Below are positions 19,909 through 28,750 of a stretch of 64,000 bases of DNA, in pieces (position 1 is the stretch's first letter; each line of letters opens with the position of its first letter). Location: assembly GCA_049487715.1 (NCBI GenBank), contig CP150568.1, forward strand, positions 62,001 to 126,000, written 5' to 3'. The stretch comes from Pycnococcus provasolii (lineage: Eukaryota; Chlorophyta; Pseudoscourfieldiophyceae; Pseudoscourfieldiales). The notes under the pieces are model-generated. The model made no database searches and was not told the DNA's origin. It worked only from the letters and a program-made list of their open reading frames with translations. Made by a program: the position numbers and the translations under genes.

Positions 19909-20943
19909 TCAGCGGCCGAGCGCCGTGGCACCCCCAAGCGCGCCATACGCAAGGCCGCTCTTCGCGCCCACGTCCACGAGGCGTGCCACACCGGTGGTGA
20001 GCGCCGTCAGCTGCGCGACCAATGCAACGTCCTCGGCGTCACGCACGAACTCGTCGCCTGTGTTTGACGCAGCTGCGCTCGCAGGAAGTTGGCGAAGCAT
20101 GGCGGCGATATCACGGAGCGCTTTATGATCCTTCGGCTCTAGCGGCCCCTGTCGCTGCTGCACGCCACGTACGAACGCGAGCAGCTGCTCGACGTTATCC
20201 TGGAGCATAGACGTTGCGCTGCGCACAGTGTGTAGGTGGCTTTGCAGTTGGTCGCTGGAGCTCGGTGCGCCCGCGGCGCCATCCGCACCGTTGGCTGTGC
20301 TTGCGGATAACGCGACACGGCTCACTTCGTCGACGGCGACACGCTCCGCCTCTGAGCTTTCGAGTTCGACGGACGCCGGCACGAAGTGCGCCGCCCCGTC
20401 TGACGCGTGCACTTCCGTTTCGAAGAGCTTGACTGGCAGCGCCGCCGTTGCCGCGCCACTTCTCGTTTTGTTCCTGGCGTCGTCGACGTCCATGAGCAGG
20501 AACACGGGACTTTCCGCGACTTCTGTGATGCACCTGTGCAGCGCCATATCATCCTTGCTTGGTTCGCTTCCCGTGGCGTACCATCCGACGACATCAAGTT
20601 TGGGAAACACCTTCTTCATGAGTTCAATTTTTTGTTTCATGAATGGCACATCAAATGCCATGGCGGCCGAGGCGTTGCCGATCTCCTTGGCGAGTTTGAT
20701 TTCCACGGCATTTTCGAGGGAAATTATGCGTGATGTGCCTGAGCCTAGAAGCAGGCCAAATACACGGGACGAGCCGATCCCACTCGCACCAGGAGCAGAG
20801 CCAACATCACCCGCACCAGGAGCAGAGCTAGAGCCTGCAACTGTTGTGCGCGTGTGTGCGTCGCTGACGTGGAGCAGGACAAGCGGGTGGAGCAGGTACG
20901 CGAGACCCGTCGTCGTCGTGGGAGTGGCAGTCGAGGGCGCCAT
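19909..20943 (-). CDS. CSN6: COP9 signalosome subunit 6 (MPN-domain protein)
   Basis: 344 residues from an ATG at 20943. The N-terminal MPN domain starts with LLHPLVLLHVSDAHTR and includes GLLLGSG and the diagnostic VVGWYATGSEPSKDD segment, followed by PVFLLMD. These fit CSN6 and, more distantly, Rpn8. The JAMM zinc ligands are absent, as expected for this non-catalytic MPN subunit. The C-terminal helical half (HTVRSATSMLQDNVEQLLAFV) matches the bundle through which CSN5 and CSN6 pair. The complex removes NEDD8 from cullins. A serial APGAG/EPGASG-type insertion near residues 38-55 is low complexity. Confidence 0.93.
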   Translation of the reverse strand: MAPSTATPTTTTGLAYLLHPLVLLHVSDAHTRTTVAGSSSAPGAGDVGSAPGASGIGSSRVFGLLLGSGTSRIISLENAVEIKLAKEIGNASAAMAFDVPFMKQKIELMKKVFPKLDVVGWYATGSEPSKDDMALHRCITEVAESPVFLLMDVDDARNKTRSGAATAALPVKLFETEVHASDGAAHFVPASVELESSEAERVAVDEVSRVALSASTANGADGAAGAPSSSDQLQSHLHTVRSATSMLQDNVEQLLAFVRGVQQRQGPLEPKDHKALRDIAAMLRQLPASAAASNTGDEFVRDAEDVALVAQLTALTTGVARLVDVGAKSGLAYGALGGATALGR

Positions 20944-21003
20944 AGGTACCTACTTCAGCGAGTGCGAATGGCGGAAAACAGGAGGGCATAGAAGGTCGGG
21001 GTC

Positions 21004-21031
21004 AGGGTTAGGGTTAGGGTTAGGGTTAGGG
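21004..21031. repeat. Interstitial TTAGGG array upstream of CSN6
   Basis: Four to five uninterrupted TTAGGG units, starting 61 bp upstream of the CSN6 ATG and 33 bp from the end of the FKBP gene. Confidence 0.95.
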
Positions 21032-21064
21032 ACTGGGGGTTTGGTTTTCCGAGAGATGTTGTGT

Positions 21065-21667
21065 TTACCTCCTTCTGATGTTGCTGACGCGCACGTCGAA
21101 CAGCAGCGTGCGGTTGAAAGGCTTCAGCGTGCTGCTGTCAAGCACGAAGTCCAACGCGCGACGACCCGCGAACGTCACGGGAACAGGGCCGCGGTCGTAA
21201 CGCGTCTTCGGATTCAACGTGTACGCCAACTCGTCCACCAGCTCACCAGGAATCTCGAAGCGACGCAGCCCGCCCTCCTTCATGCCCAGCACAGCCTCGT
21301 CAAACGCCTTGATCGCCTCGCCCTTGCCGACGCGAAACACGAACGGCTCGTCTGTCTGGCGCGTGCTTTCGATGCGCTTGCCCTGGTAGCCTGCCGTGTA
21401 CCCGACCCAGTCCGCCACGACCTCGTCACCCGCCTCGACGGTGCGTCCCGTCCCCTCTCGCAGGTCGAGAACGCGCATACCCGACGGCAGAAGCGTGAAC
21501 TCTTTGTCCCCCTCCTTCAGCGACGAGTTTGAGTTTGAGCACGACTCGCACTCCGCATCCGCGCGCGCTTGATGCGCGAGACTAAGGTTGAGAACACCAC
21601 CACCGAGGGCGAGAACGAAACCTTGAGAACATCCCTGGAGGAAGCACGTGCGACGTGAGACGGTCAA
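21065..21667 (-). CDS. FKBP-type peptidyl-prolyl isomerase, plastid thylakoid-lumen type (5' exon missing)
   Basis: The frame encodes about 200 residues ending in RRR. The FKBP core is clear: LREGTGRTVEAGDEVVADWVGY, FRVGKGEAIKAFDEAVLGMKEGG, the ELAYTLNP loop and LLFDVRVSNI. Before it is a hydrophobic stretch with SRR and an AxA-like ARADA site, as in twin-Arg lumen-targeting sequences. The closest family is plant lumenal FKBP16/17/18. The frame opens at a TTG and is stopped a few codons further upstream without an ATG, so a first exon carrying the transit peptide is probably upstream; a possible acceptor is the AAG before AGCTCT near 21670-21675. I could not locate that exon. Confidence 0.85.
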   Translation of the reverse strand: MTVSRRTCFLQGCSQGFVLALGGGVLNLSLAHQARADAECESCSNSNSSLKEGDKEFTLLPSGMRVLDLREGTGRTVEAGDEVVADWVGYTAGYQGKRIESTRQTDEPFVFRVGKGEAIKAFDEAVLGMKEGGLRRFEIPGELVDELAYTLNPKTRYDRGPVPVTFAGRRALDFVLDSSTLKPFNRTLLFDVRVSNIRRR

Positions 21668-21959
21668 AGAGCTCTTATTAGAGTGAGGTGTGTGGGAACC
21701 TCAGCACGTGAGCACGGCACGCCGACTAGCGTGACCACGCCTCCGGGAAGTAGGAGCATTCGCTACTAAGGAGCACGGACTGAAACGGCAGGACAGCTTC
21801 AGAGGAGGAGTCATAGTCACGGGCATCATCACCATAGTATGGTATGATCGGAGTATGCCGATTCTGGATAGGTTCAGAGGACCCGGGTACCCGTAGTACA
21901 GAAATCATATCATCGGAGGGAGGGATGAGTGGTCAAGAAAACAAGGCCGGCACGAACTC

Positions 21960-21980
21960 TAACCCTAACCCTAACCCTAA
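21960..21980. repeat. Interstitial CCCTAA array
   Basis: Three and a half CCCTAA units about 290 bp upstream of the FKBP reading frame. Confidence 0.9.
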
Positions 21981-22383
21981 ACAGAAACCCTACTCTTATC
22001 GTAAACCTTTAGCTAGTCGAACATCTCCCCCACGTGCGGGTTCCCGTGCGGGTTCCCGTGATGAAGTCGTCGTGAAGTCCCGTGAGTGAACTACCGGGTA
22101 AGCTTTAGTGAACCGAGTGACCGGACGGGCCGTTCCCCGATCAAGCCAGGACAAAGTTGACCTGCCCTCCCCCTCACGAGGTTCTCGGTGCTCACAGGTC
22201 AGGTGCTCATCACAGAATTACAGAAAGCCTCCCGTTGTCTAGGCCCGTTGTCTCCGTTTTCGCGGCCGCGAGAGTCCTTTTGTCTCCACCCGTTCCGTCG
22301 CAACTCGCAACTCCTCGAGGGCAACTCCTGGGAGGGAGGAACTTGTTGGTGTCAGCGCAGCCAAACCTCCGGCCAGAAAAAAT

Positions 22384-22571
22384 CCCCCCCCTCCCCCCCC
22401 CCAAAAAGGGGGGGTTTTTTTTTTTTTTTTTTTTTTTTTTTTGTGGGGGGGGGGTTTGTTTGTTCTTTTCTTTTTTTTTTTGTTTTTGTGGGGGGGGGGT
22501 TTTTTTTTTTTTTTTTTTTTTTTTATTTTTTTTTTGTGTGTTGGCTGGGGGGGGGGTTTTTTTTTTTTAGG
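22384..22571. repeat. Homopolymer-rich block (poly-C, poly-G, poly-T)
   Basis: Alternating long C, G and T runs, including T runs of more than 20. It is either genuine low-complexity DNA or an assembly or sequencing artefact. Overlapping Phe/Gly-rich frames here are not genes. Confidence 0.9.
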
Positions 22572-22718
22572 CCGCTCCCCCTTTCTTCGCAGCTCGTCTA
22601 AGGTAGTCTAAGGTCGCTCTCTCGCAACGCCTAAGGCGCCATTCTTCGTCTTGAGCTACCATAGTACTGTACATACATACGACCTTAACGTTCCTTGAGC
22701 AGCGAACCAACCGTGGCC

Positions 22719-24617
22719 ATGTCGCCGGGACGTGTGCCTCAACTCTCTCCCGATGAAGAGCAGGCGTTCTTAGAGACGTTTCTTACCTACACCGGTATGC
22801 TATCCACCAACACGCTTCACGCCAACCTCGTCAGAGGGGGACACCACGTATCCACCGCGACGCTCGTTAAGACGGAAAACGAAGACGCGGTCGGCGCGGG
22901 ACGAACGGCGAGAACGCCGACGCCGGCGACGCCAACCAGAGGATTCGGTACGCCAAAGACGCCCATCGGTGTCGCCAAACTCACCGACGGGGGAGAGAAG
23001 GCTGTGCAGGCGCTCTTCGAGGCGTACAGCAGCTGGGGAAGCAGGCCCAACTCCACGTACATGGAGTTCCCCAAGTTTGCTAAGCTGTGCAGAGACAGGC
23101 GCGTGTTCGGATTCCGCGTCTCGCTCGCCACCGCGAGGCAGACGTTCTGCGTCGCGAGGCAGAGCAAGCACGACCCGAGCCTGCCCGAGGAACGTATCAG
23201 CTTCTGGGAGTTCGTGGACGTGCTCTCCGCGCTCGCCTTGGTCGTTTACTCGGACGCAAGGCCGCAGGATGCTCTCGACCGCCTCATACTCGACCGTGTG
23301 CTGCAGGGCAAGGGTACCGACGATCCGAAGGGATACGTCGTGCGCGGAGAAAGCGAAACGGAGTCGATGCTGAGATGGCACATTCTCGAGGTGATCAGCT
23401 CGTGCGAGCATGCGATTCGCGTCGTGCACATGCTCTTCGGCGACGTCTGCGAGGGTGTCGCGGAGAACAACCTGTCGGAGGAGGCGGTTTTGCACCCGCC
23501 GGCTGGCGCGGAGGATGCGCGCATGCGACGGGATCATTTCGTCAGATTTGCCCGAGCCTTTCGCATCATTCCGCAGCTGCTCGATGAGTCGCAGGCTGAA
23601 ATGCACTATCAGGCTGTGGCGTCGACGAACGCGCGTGACGGACTCACGTGCCACGAATTTATGGAGGTGATTACTCGCATCGCGGTTGCCACGCGAGGAA
23701 ACAGCGAGCTCAAAAGCGGTGCGGCGGACGTTCCGAGCAATGCGGCGAAGGATATGGCATCCAAGGCGTCGGCGGAGAAGACGTACATCACCATGATGCG
23801 ATCGCCAAGTCCCGCGCCGCTTCCCGAAGAGATGTCAGCGAAGGCGCTCTTCGCATCAGATGTCTGCGGCTTCGCTGTACCTGCGGTCTCGCCCGCGCCG
23901 CCCAGCCGTCTCACCCCGCTCGTCCATGCGCAGCGCCTGAAAACCACACCACTGCCTGAAGTGCCGCCTCCGCCGGAGACGAAGGATCGTCGTTTCTATA
24001 ATGCCGAGCCGTTCACGGCTGACCCGATGTACTACTACGCGATTCAAGACCCCGCGAATGCGCTTCGTCTCGATGCTCCTAAGTGGCAGAGGCACTACGA
24101 GCTCGTGGCTGCCGGGGGCGGCTTCGAGGGGCGAGGCGCGCGTATCGCGCTCAAGGGCAAGGTGGCACAGCGCATCGATGCCGAGGAGAAGATTTGGCAG
24201 CGCTCTGTATCTGTCGCGATGCACCGGCAGTCTTGCCGCGACTCGATGGATCGTGCGGTTCTTCGTCGGCAGCGCCTTGGCGAGGATGTTCTTGGGTTGC
24301 GACAGTACCTCGATTCTTCCGAGTACGTCGAACCGTCGGAATTAGATGACCTCGATGACTTCGAGGGAGAGGGGGAGGAGGAGGAGGAGAATGCGGAGTA
24401 CGCGTACTTGGATGGCTCCGAGCCGGCGAGGCGGGTGTACAGCGAAGATGCGTCACAAGCGCAGAATGAGCCGACGGAGGCGGATGAGGAGGTTGCATCG
24501 ATCTCGCGTCTTCCTCCGCTGCCTCGTTCGCCTGTGCGTGCGCCGTCGAGGTTGCTGGCGATGAGCTTCTTTCCCGCCGACTCGGAGGTGAGACGCGCGG
24601 CGTCCGCGCTCGCGTAA
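22719..24617 (+). CDS. EF-hand/p25-alpha-like protein, possibly cytoskeletal or ciliary
   Basis: About 632 residues from the ATG at 22719 (GCCATG context). Two helical pairs resemble degenerate EF-hand or p25-alpha (TPPP) modules: one at about residues 95-200 (MEFPKFAKLCRDRRVFGF...ISFWEFVDVLSAL) and one at about 235-325 (MRRDHFVRFARAFRIIP...LTCHEFMEVITRIAV). No complete calcium loop (DxDxDG) is seen. A conserved-looking block follows (DPMYYYAIQDPANALRLDAP...), then an acidic Glu/Asp tail. This layout is typical of flagellar or axonemal proteins of algae, but that role is inferred. TGTAA follows the stop by 4 bp. Confidence 0.75.
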   Translation: MSPGRVPQLSPDEEQAFLETFLTYTGMLSTNTLHANLVRGGHHVSTATLVKTENEDAVGAGRTARTPTPATPTRGFGTPKTPIGVAKLTDGGEKAVQALFEAYSSWGSRPNSTYMEFPKFAKLCRDRRVFGFRVSLATARQTFCVARQSKHDPSLPEERISFWEFVDVLSALALVVYSDARPQDALDRLILDRVLQGKGTDDPKGYVVRGESETESMLRWHILEVISSCEHAIRVVHMLFGDVCEGVAENNLSEEAVLHPPAGAEDARMRRDHFVRFARAFRIIPQLLDESQAEMHYQAVASTNARDGLTCHEFMEVITRIAVATRGNSELKSGAADVPSNAAKDMASKASAEKTYITMMRSPSPAPLPEEMSAKALFASDVCGFAVPAVSPAPPSRLTPLVHAQRLKTTPLPEVPPPPETKDRRFYNAEPFTADPMYYYAIQDPANALRLDAPKWQRHYELVAAGGGFEGRGARIALKGKVAQRIDAEEKIWQRSVSVAMHRQSCRDSMDRAVLRRQRLGEDVLGLRQYLDSSEYVEPSELDDLDDFEGEGEEEEENAEYAYLDGSEPARRVYSEDASQAQNEPTEADEEVASISRLPPLPRSPVRAPSRLLAMSFFPADSEVRRAASALA

Positions 24618-25122
24618 TAACTGTAACGATCTACCAATCATTTTTAAATGAGTGACTGTATACAGTTCTCTAGGAAGTACTCCCCGTCACGCGCGTGTCA
24701 ACTGAACTTTCCATCCTCGAAACTAACCTTAGACTACCATATGTAGAGTGCAGACTACCTTAGACTCTCCATCCCACCCTAAGGGTACCGCCCTGAACCG
24801 CAGAAATCAGCTATTCCCTGTCACCTGTGCCATGCAGGAGTGCCATGCGGTGCAAGAAGTTGTTGCAAGAAACACTCGCGTCCGGGTGACCGGTTGACCG
24901 GGTTTACTGTAAGGTTTCTCACACAGTACAGTATCACGTTCAGAGAATACTCCTCGCTCATGGAGGTATATGTCAAGAATATACCTTTAAAAAATAGACC
25001 CGGCCGGTGCCCTGTGTGCCCCTTGCCCCCCCTTTGTTTCGTCGGATTTGAACGCCAATACTCGCGCCATCGCCACCGTGACACGGACGTTTCGAAACGT
25101 CCGCCTCGCACTCCTTGCAGCC
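24618..25122. other. Intergenic region, no supported gene
   Basis: AT-richer sequence with near-palindromes around ACTGTATACAGT (24654-24666) and CAGTACAGTA (24924-24935). No supported ORF. Confidence 0.5.
24622..24626 (+). terminator. TGTAA poly(A)-type signal
   Basis: It begins 5 bp after the stop at 24617. Confidence 0.5.
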
Positions 25123-25557
25123 ATGGCGGCGTCCCTCTTAATAACGCGCGCGTACAAAACCGCCCCTCCTGCCGGCGGCGCACTCAGCGCGCCTGTTGTC
25201 GGGGCGAGGCGCGCAGACTGGTGCGACGCAAGCTGTCGGGAACACTTGATCGTCGCCAAATCCGCAAATGAACTTGAAAATGCTTACGAAAAGGTGAAAG
25301 AAGAATGGGGGAACAGTGGAAGGTTTGTGCCTGCAAATGTCGCTTATGCGTGTGGAACATGGACACTTTCACTAGCTAAAGATGCAAGCCACCGCTGGCG
25401 TTACTGCGTCCATAAGGCGTCGAGCGCACGGGAAATTGCCGACGAGGTGGAGCGCAAGAACAAAAACATGACGGACAAAAACAATATGTGGTACCTCGTG
25501 TCAGCAACTGCTGGAGACGGAGAATGGATCTATGTCGTGAAGGGTGGAAAATGCTAA
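25123..25557 (+). CDS. Short secreted or signal-anchored protein, unknown family
   Basis: 144 residues from the ATG at 25123 (GCCATGG). An N-terminal hydrophobic stretch (MAASLLITRAYK) is followed by a Cys/Trp-containing domain (ADWCDASCREHL, YACGTWTLSL, MWYLVSATAGDGEWIYVV). The alternation resembles Trp-rich plant domains such as DUF7477, but this is weak. It may be the first exon of a longer gene that continues in the same frame at about 25735. Confidence 0.5.
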   Translation: MAASLLITRAYKTAPPAGGALSAPVVGARRADWCDASCREHLIVAKSANELENAYEKVKEEWGNSGRFVPANVAYACGTWTLSLAKDASHRWRYCVHKASSAREIADEVERKNKNMTDKNNMWYLVSATAGDGEWIYVVKGGKC

Positions 25558-25734
25558 AGGAGACTATGGCGGCATCCAATACCTATTAGGACTGGACACC
25601 AGTGGCCGCTGTCAAGGTGTGGCTTGATGTTAGGTTAGGCAAAGGAAGGATGGCAGAGCACATTGTGTACGGCAATGGTGGCTGGTTAGTTGTGCTATGT
25701 GCGGCAGAGGCTGGCTCAAGTCATATGGTCGTGG

Positions 25735-26106
25735 CAGAGGATTCGGCCGATCAACCTTCGCACGGGCATTGTGAATGCATATGCGCTGGCTGTGCAGAGC
25801 GGCAAGAACTATCGCGTTGCACACCTCGTTGGTGATGGGAAGCGCTCAGGCGTTGCCGTCATGGTGTCGACCAATTCCACGGCAAGCGTCGCGGAGAAGG
25901 TGGTCATCACGCGCGGTGTGAGCGACATCTTCTCGCATGTATCAGGCGGGTACAAGGCAGAGCCAAACATGTACTTGCGTGCAGTTGCTGTGATGGGTTG
26001 CTTAGTGCAAGTCACGTGTCTGCAGACAAACGTCGTTAAGGAATTTTATGGAGGAGAGTATTGCAACTACTCGAGACTCTGTGAGCGACTTGCGGGAACT
26101 CCTTGA
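25735..26106 (+). CDS. Coding segment without its own ATG, probably an exon
   Basis: Codon use and strand-like sequence (KNYRVAHLVGDGKRSGVAVMVST, LRAVAVMGCLVQVTC) look genuinely coding, but there is no ATG near the start of the open frame. The GGCAG ending near 25738 is a plausible acceptor. It is in the same frame as 25123-25557 and may be spliced to it. Its 3' end overlaps the ATG of the next ORF at 26048. Function unknown. Confidence 0.45.
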   Translation, partial: QRIRPINLRTGIVNAYALAVQSGKNYRVAHLVGDGKRSGVAVMVSTNSTASVAEKVVITRGVSDIFSHVSGGYKAEPNMYLRAVAVMGCLVQVTCLQTNVVKEFYGGEYCNYSRLCERLAGTP

Positions 26107-26587
26107 CGAGACATCGAGGAGCCAGCCATGGCTTTCTGACGCCGAGTACAAAGGCGTGCACATGTTAGTCTGCCTTTCGGACCGTAGCACAGCATTTGTG
26201 AACCCGGATGACACGCGTCTTTCTAGCCTCGAGGCACAGCTCGGAGCGCAGAAGTCGCAATGTTCTACCCTCACAACACAGCTCGCGGAGCGGGATGCGA
26301 GGATCGCAGGCCTCGAGATGAGCATTGCAAAACTGGAGAAAGAGCTCAACATTTGCAAGACTGCGGCGCAGAGCACGAAGGAAGACAAGGCCGCGATCTT
26401 GAAGCAGGCGGAGGAGCAGGTGGCACAGTATGTTGCGAGTCTCTCGAAGCATTCCGCGTCTGAACGCACGAAGCGGCTCAAGGCCATGATGCGCGAGTAT
26501 CACCCGGACAAGAAGCTCATCCTGCCGTGGTTGTTTACCAAGATAAGCGCGCTTGTGTCTGGCCACCTCAACAAGCCGTTTGTGTAA
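26048..26587 (+). CDS. Coiled-coil protein ending in a J-domain-like HPDK segment
   Basis: 179 residues. After a globular N-terminus (SQPWLSDAEYKGVHMLVCL), a heptad-rich coiled coil spans about residues 58-128 (SSLEAQLGAQ...LEKELNICK...). The last 45 residues contain KRLKAMMREYHPDKK followed by an amphipathic helix, like helix II, the HPD loop and helix III of DnaJ. A full J domain is not present. Association with Hsp70 is inferred only. It may be the last exon of the preceding segments. TGTAA overlaps the stop. Confidence 0.6.
   Translation: MEESIATTRDSVSDLRELLDETSRSQPWLSDAEYKGVHMLVCLSDRSTAFVNPDDTRLSSLEAQLGAQKSQCSTLTTQLAERDARIAGLEMSIAKLEKELNICKTAAQSTKEDKAAILKQAEEQVAQYVASLSKHSASERTKRLKAMMREYHPDKKLILPWLFTKISALVSGHLNKPFV
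26583..26587 (+). terminator. TGTAA overlapping stop codon
   Basis: GTG TAA creates the motif at the end of the HPDK protein. Confidence 0.45.
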
Positions 26588-27006
26588 CGCACGCAGTGCG
26601 CCCACAACTCACCAGTCTAAAGGTATCGTAGCTGTCACGATGTGATTTCAAGTTGTCAAGAGGAGGTCGGATTATCTCCCATGCATCATGCATCATGTCA
26701 TCTGTCACGCTTCCCCGTTCCCATCCCATCTAATCTAAGGTAACTTTCAAGTTAAAATAAATATACCAGGCAACTTACCGGCAAGTTCGGTCGGGTGGTT
26801 TGAATTGGAGTAAAATGTATCGCATGCGATGTCGCTCACCACACACACGGCAAACTTCCAAAGCATTCCGCCCGCCGGGTAACTTATGAGTTCACGACTT
26901 GCCACCTGATATCCCAATTGGTATTTTTATTCTGTAAATTTTCCATTTGAAATTCTCCTCTGACGAGCCCCTCCGCAGACTTTTTCAAGCGCCTAAGTTT
27001 AGTGCC
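26588..27006. other. Intergenic region, no supported gene
   Basis: Contains CATCATGCATCATG repeats near 26680-26700 and an AT-rich stretch just upstream of the next gene. Confidence 0.5.
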
Positions 27007-28176
27007 ATGGACGACGACGACGACAGCCTCCTGCTTGCGTCGCTCCTCAACGACCACGACGCCGCGGCCGCACTCACCGCGACGTCGCCCGATGTGGACA
27101 CGCAAAGTCCTGGCTCAGACTCAGGATCCTCGGACGACAACTTCGACCCGCTGGAGGCGGCGTACGCGCGAAGGAGTCGATCGGCGGCGACGGCAAGGCC
27201 GACGCGTGCGCCCTCAGCAAAGACGGCCGGGAAGCGTGCGAACGGCAAGCGCACATCTGCAAGAGGAACCACGTCGGCGGTGCCAGCATCCGTAGCCGAC
27301 GTTGCTGCAAGAGCGGCATCCTCGACAGCCGGACGAACACGACCACGCAGCGCGAGCGCACGGACGACGCCTGCGGCGACGCCGCAGAGGCCGACGACGC
27401 CGAGGGCAGAACGAAGCACCGTAAGTCTCGCGGCGAGCGCGTCGGTGGCGCAGGAAACGAACGCGGGCCTGCGACTTGCTGGACAGAGGCGGGCCATTAC
27501 CGCGCTCGGCACGAAGCTGCAGACCGCGGAACAGAAAATCTCCGAGCTCGAGGGAGATAGCAAGGCGAAGGCGCAGCAGCTGACCAGCGCGAAGGTGCGC
27601 CTGAAGGCGGCTACAGCAAAAGCGCGTGCATGTGGCTCTCTCGAGGAGCAGGTGCGCACGCTCACGGCAAAGCTGGGCGCTAGCGAGGAGGCAGCAAGGC
27701 GCGCTAAGAAGCTTCACAAGCAGTCGGCAAGCAAGCTTGCCAAGGCGCTGCGTGTCCTAAAGGTTCGCGATACCGACGCGCGTAATCTCGAGAAAGCGCT
27801 GAAGGCGGAACGCGTCAAGTGCAGCGAACAGCAGACAGAATTGAAAGGCGCGCGTGCGGAGCTGGACCACCTCAGAAGACAGAACTTCGCCATGCTGGAC
27901 ACCATCATGCGACGGCAAGCCTCCGCCGGCGGCGTCGACGCAGCGCCGACGACGTCGTTCGTGCCTGCAACGACCGCTGCCCCCCCCTCTCCACCGCGTG
28001 TTCCGGTCTCCGTCTCTCCGCCCGCATCGCCGTCTCTAGCATTTTCCTCCGCGCCCTCGAGCGCGCCGATGTCGCCGAGCAGCCTCGTGCTTCCTGGAAA
28101 CCACGCGCACCCGCGCGAGTACTACCGTCTCGCGAAGGAGGCTGCTCGCAACCGGGCTCCGAACAAGGCGCCCTAA
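27007..28176 (+). CDS. Coiled-coil protein with basic Ala/Ser/Thr-rich linker
   Basis: 389 residues from the ATG at 27007 (GCCATGG). Upstream in-frame sequence from 26947 lacks strong coding character. An acidic N-terminus (MDDDDDSLLLASLL) is followed by a basic, disordered Arg/Thr/Ala linker (residues 55-150). A long coiled coil follows at about 155-305 with Leu/Ala heptads, then a Pro/Ser-rich tail. The pattern recalls centrosomal or testis-expressed coiled-coil proteins such as TEX9, but I do not assign it. Confidence 0.7.
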   Translation: MDDDDDSLLLASLLNDHDAAAALTATSPDVDTQSPGSDSGSSDDNFDPLEAAYARRSRSAATARPTRAPSAKTAGKRANGKRTSARGTTSAVPASVADVAARAASSTAGRTRPRSASARTTPAATPQRPTTPRAERSTVSLAASASVAQETNAGLRLAGQRRAITALGTKLQTAEQKISELEGDSKAKAQQLTSAKVRLKAATAKARACGSLEEQVRTLTAKLGASEEAARRAKKLHKQSASKLAKALRVLKVRDTDARNLEKALKAERVKCSEQQTELKGARAELDHLRRQNFAMLDTIMRRQASAGGVDAAPTTSFVPATTAAPPSPPRVPVSVSPPASPSLAFSSAPSSAPMSPSSLVLPGNHAHPREYYRLAKEAARNRAPNKAP

Positions 28177-28201
28177 AGCAAGGCTGTGACTTGACCATGT
28201 T

Positions 28202-28206
28202 TGTAA
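28202..28206 (+). terminator. TGTAA poly(A)-type signal
   Basis: 25 bp after the stop at 28176. Confidence 0.5.
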
Positions 28207-28212
28207 TCATAA

Positions 28213-28273
28213 GGTACAGTACCAATACAATACAATACAATACAACGAAGCCGTGTACATACGGTACAGTACC
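28213..28273. repeat. Paired GGTACAGTACC near-palindromes
   Basis: Identical 11-mers at 28213-28223 and 28263-28273, 50 bp apart, downstream of the coiled-coil gene. Confidence 0.8.
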
Positions 28274-28750
28274 ACCGTATCTCGTGCGTGACGTCGAGGT
28301 CGAGCATCTCCCCCATAAAAAAATCAGGTGAGATAAGTTTACCTGTCTAACTTGCAACGCAGATTAGCGTGACAGACGTGGTATCACACACAGGCTGACA
28401 GGTTTGGAACGAGAGGACTTATGAATTATGATCAGCCTAAACCACCTGCCAAATCAAGGCGAAAAAAACAAATAACTTAAGAACTACGAACCTCCAAGCG
28501 CGGGACTGCAATGGCACCTAAGGTTAAGGCGGAACCTTATTGGGGGCCCACCATCAAAGTTGCCTCCGCTTATAAAGTCATTTTGGCAGTCTGGGATCCC
28601 GGCCGTTTACCTGGAAAACCCAATTGCGGGATTGCGGGGGCAACCTTATTGGGCAGCCTCTTTTTCAACTTTTTCAACGACCCCCCTTCCCTTTCTTTCC
28701 ATTTTCGTGTTTTCCCTCTCGTGTTCGTGAAGTTCTTCATTTTTCCATAG

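Larger units (their letters stand above)
21668..22718. other. Intergenic region with CCCTAA array and long homopolymer block
   Basis: It probably contains the FKBP first exon and promoter. It also holds a CCCTAA array (21960-21980), repeats of GCGGGTTCCCGT near 22035-22060 and the poly-C/G/T block listed separately. No complete gene is supported. Confidence 0.5.
28177..28750. other. Intergenic region, no supported gene
   Basis: Contains a TGTAA signal, a short AATAC microrepeat (28224-28245) and two copies of GGTACAGTACC. Confidence 0.5.

Noticed and set aside
22157-22601. Two Phe/Gly-rich frames
   Set aside because: They only read the poly-T/poly-G block.
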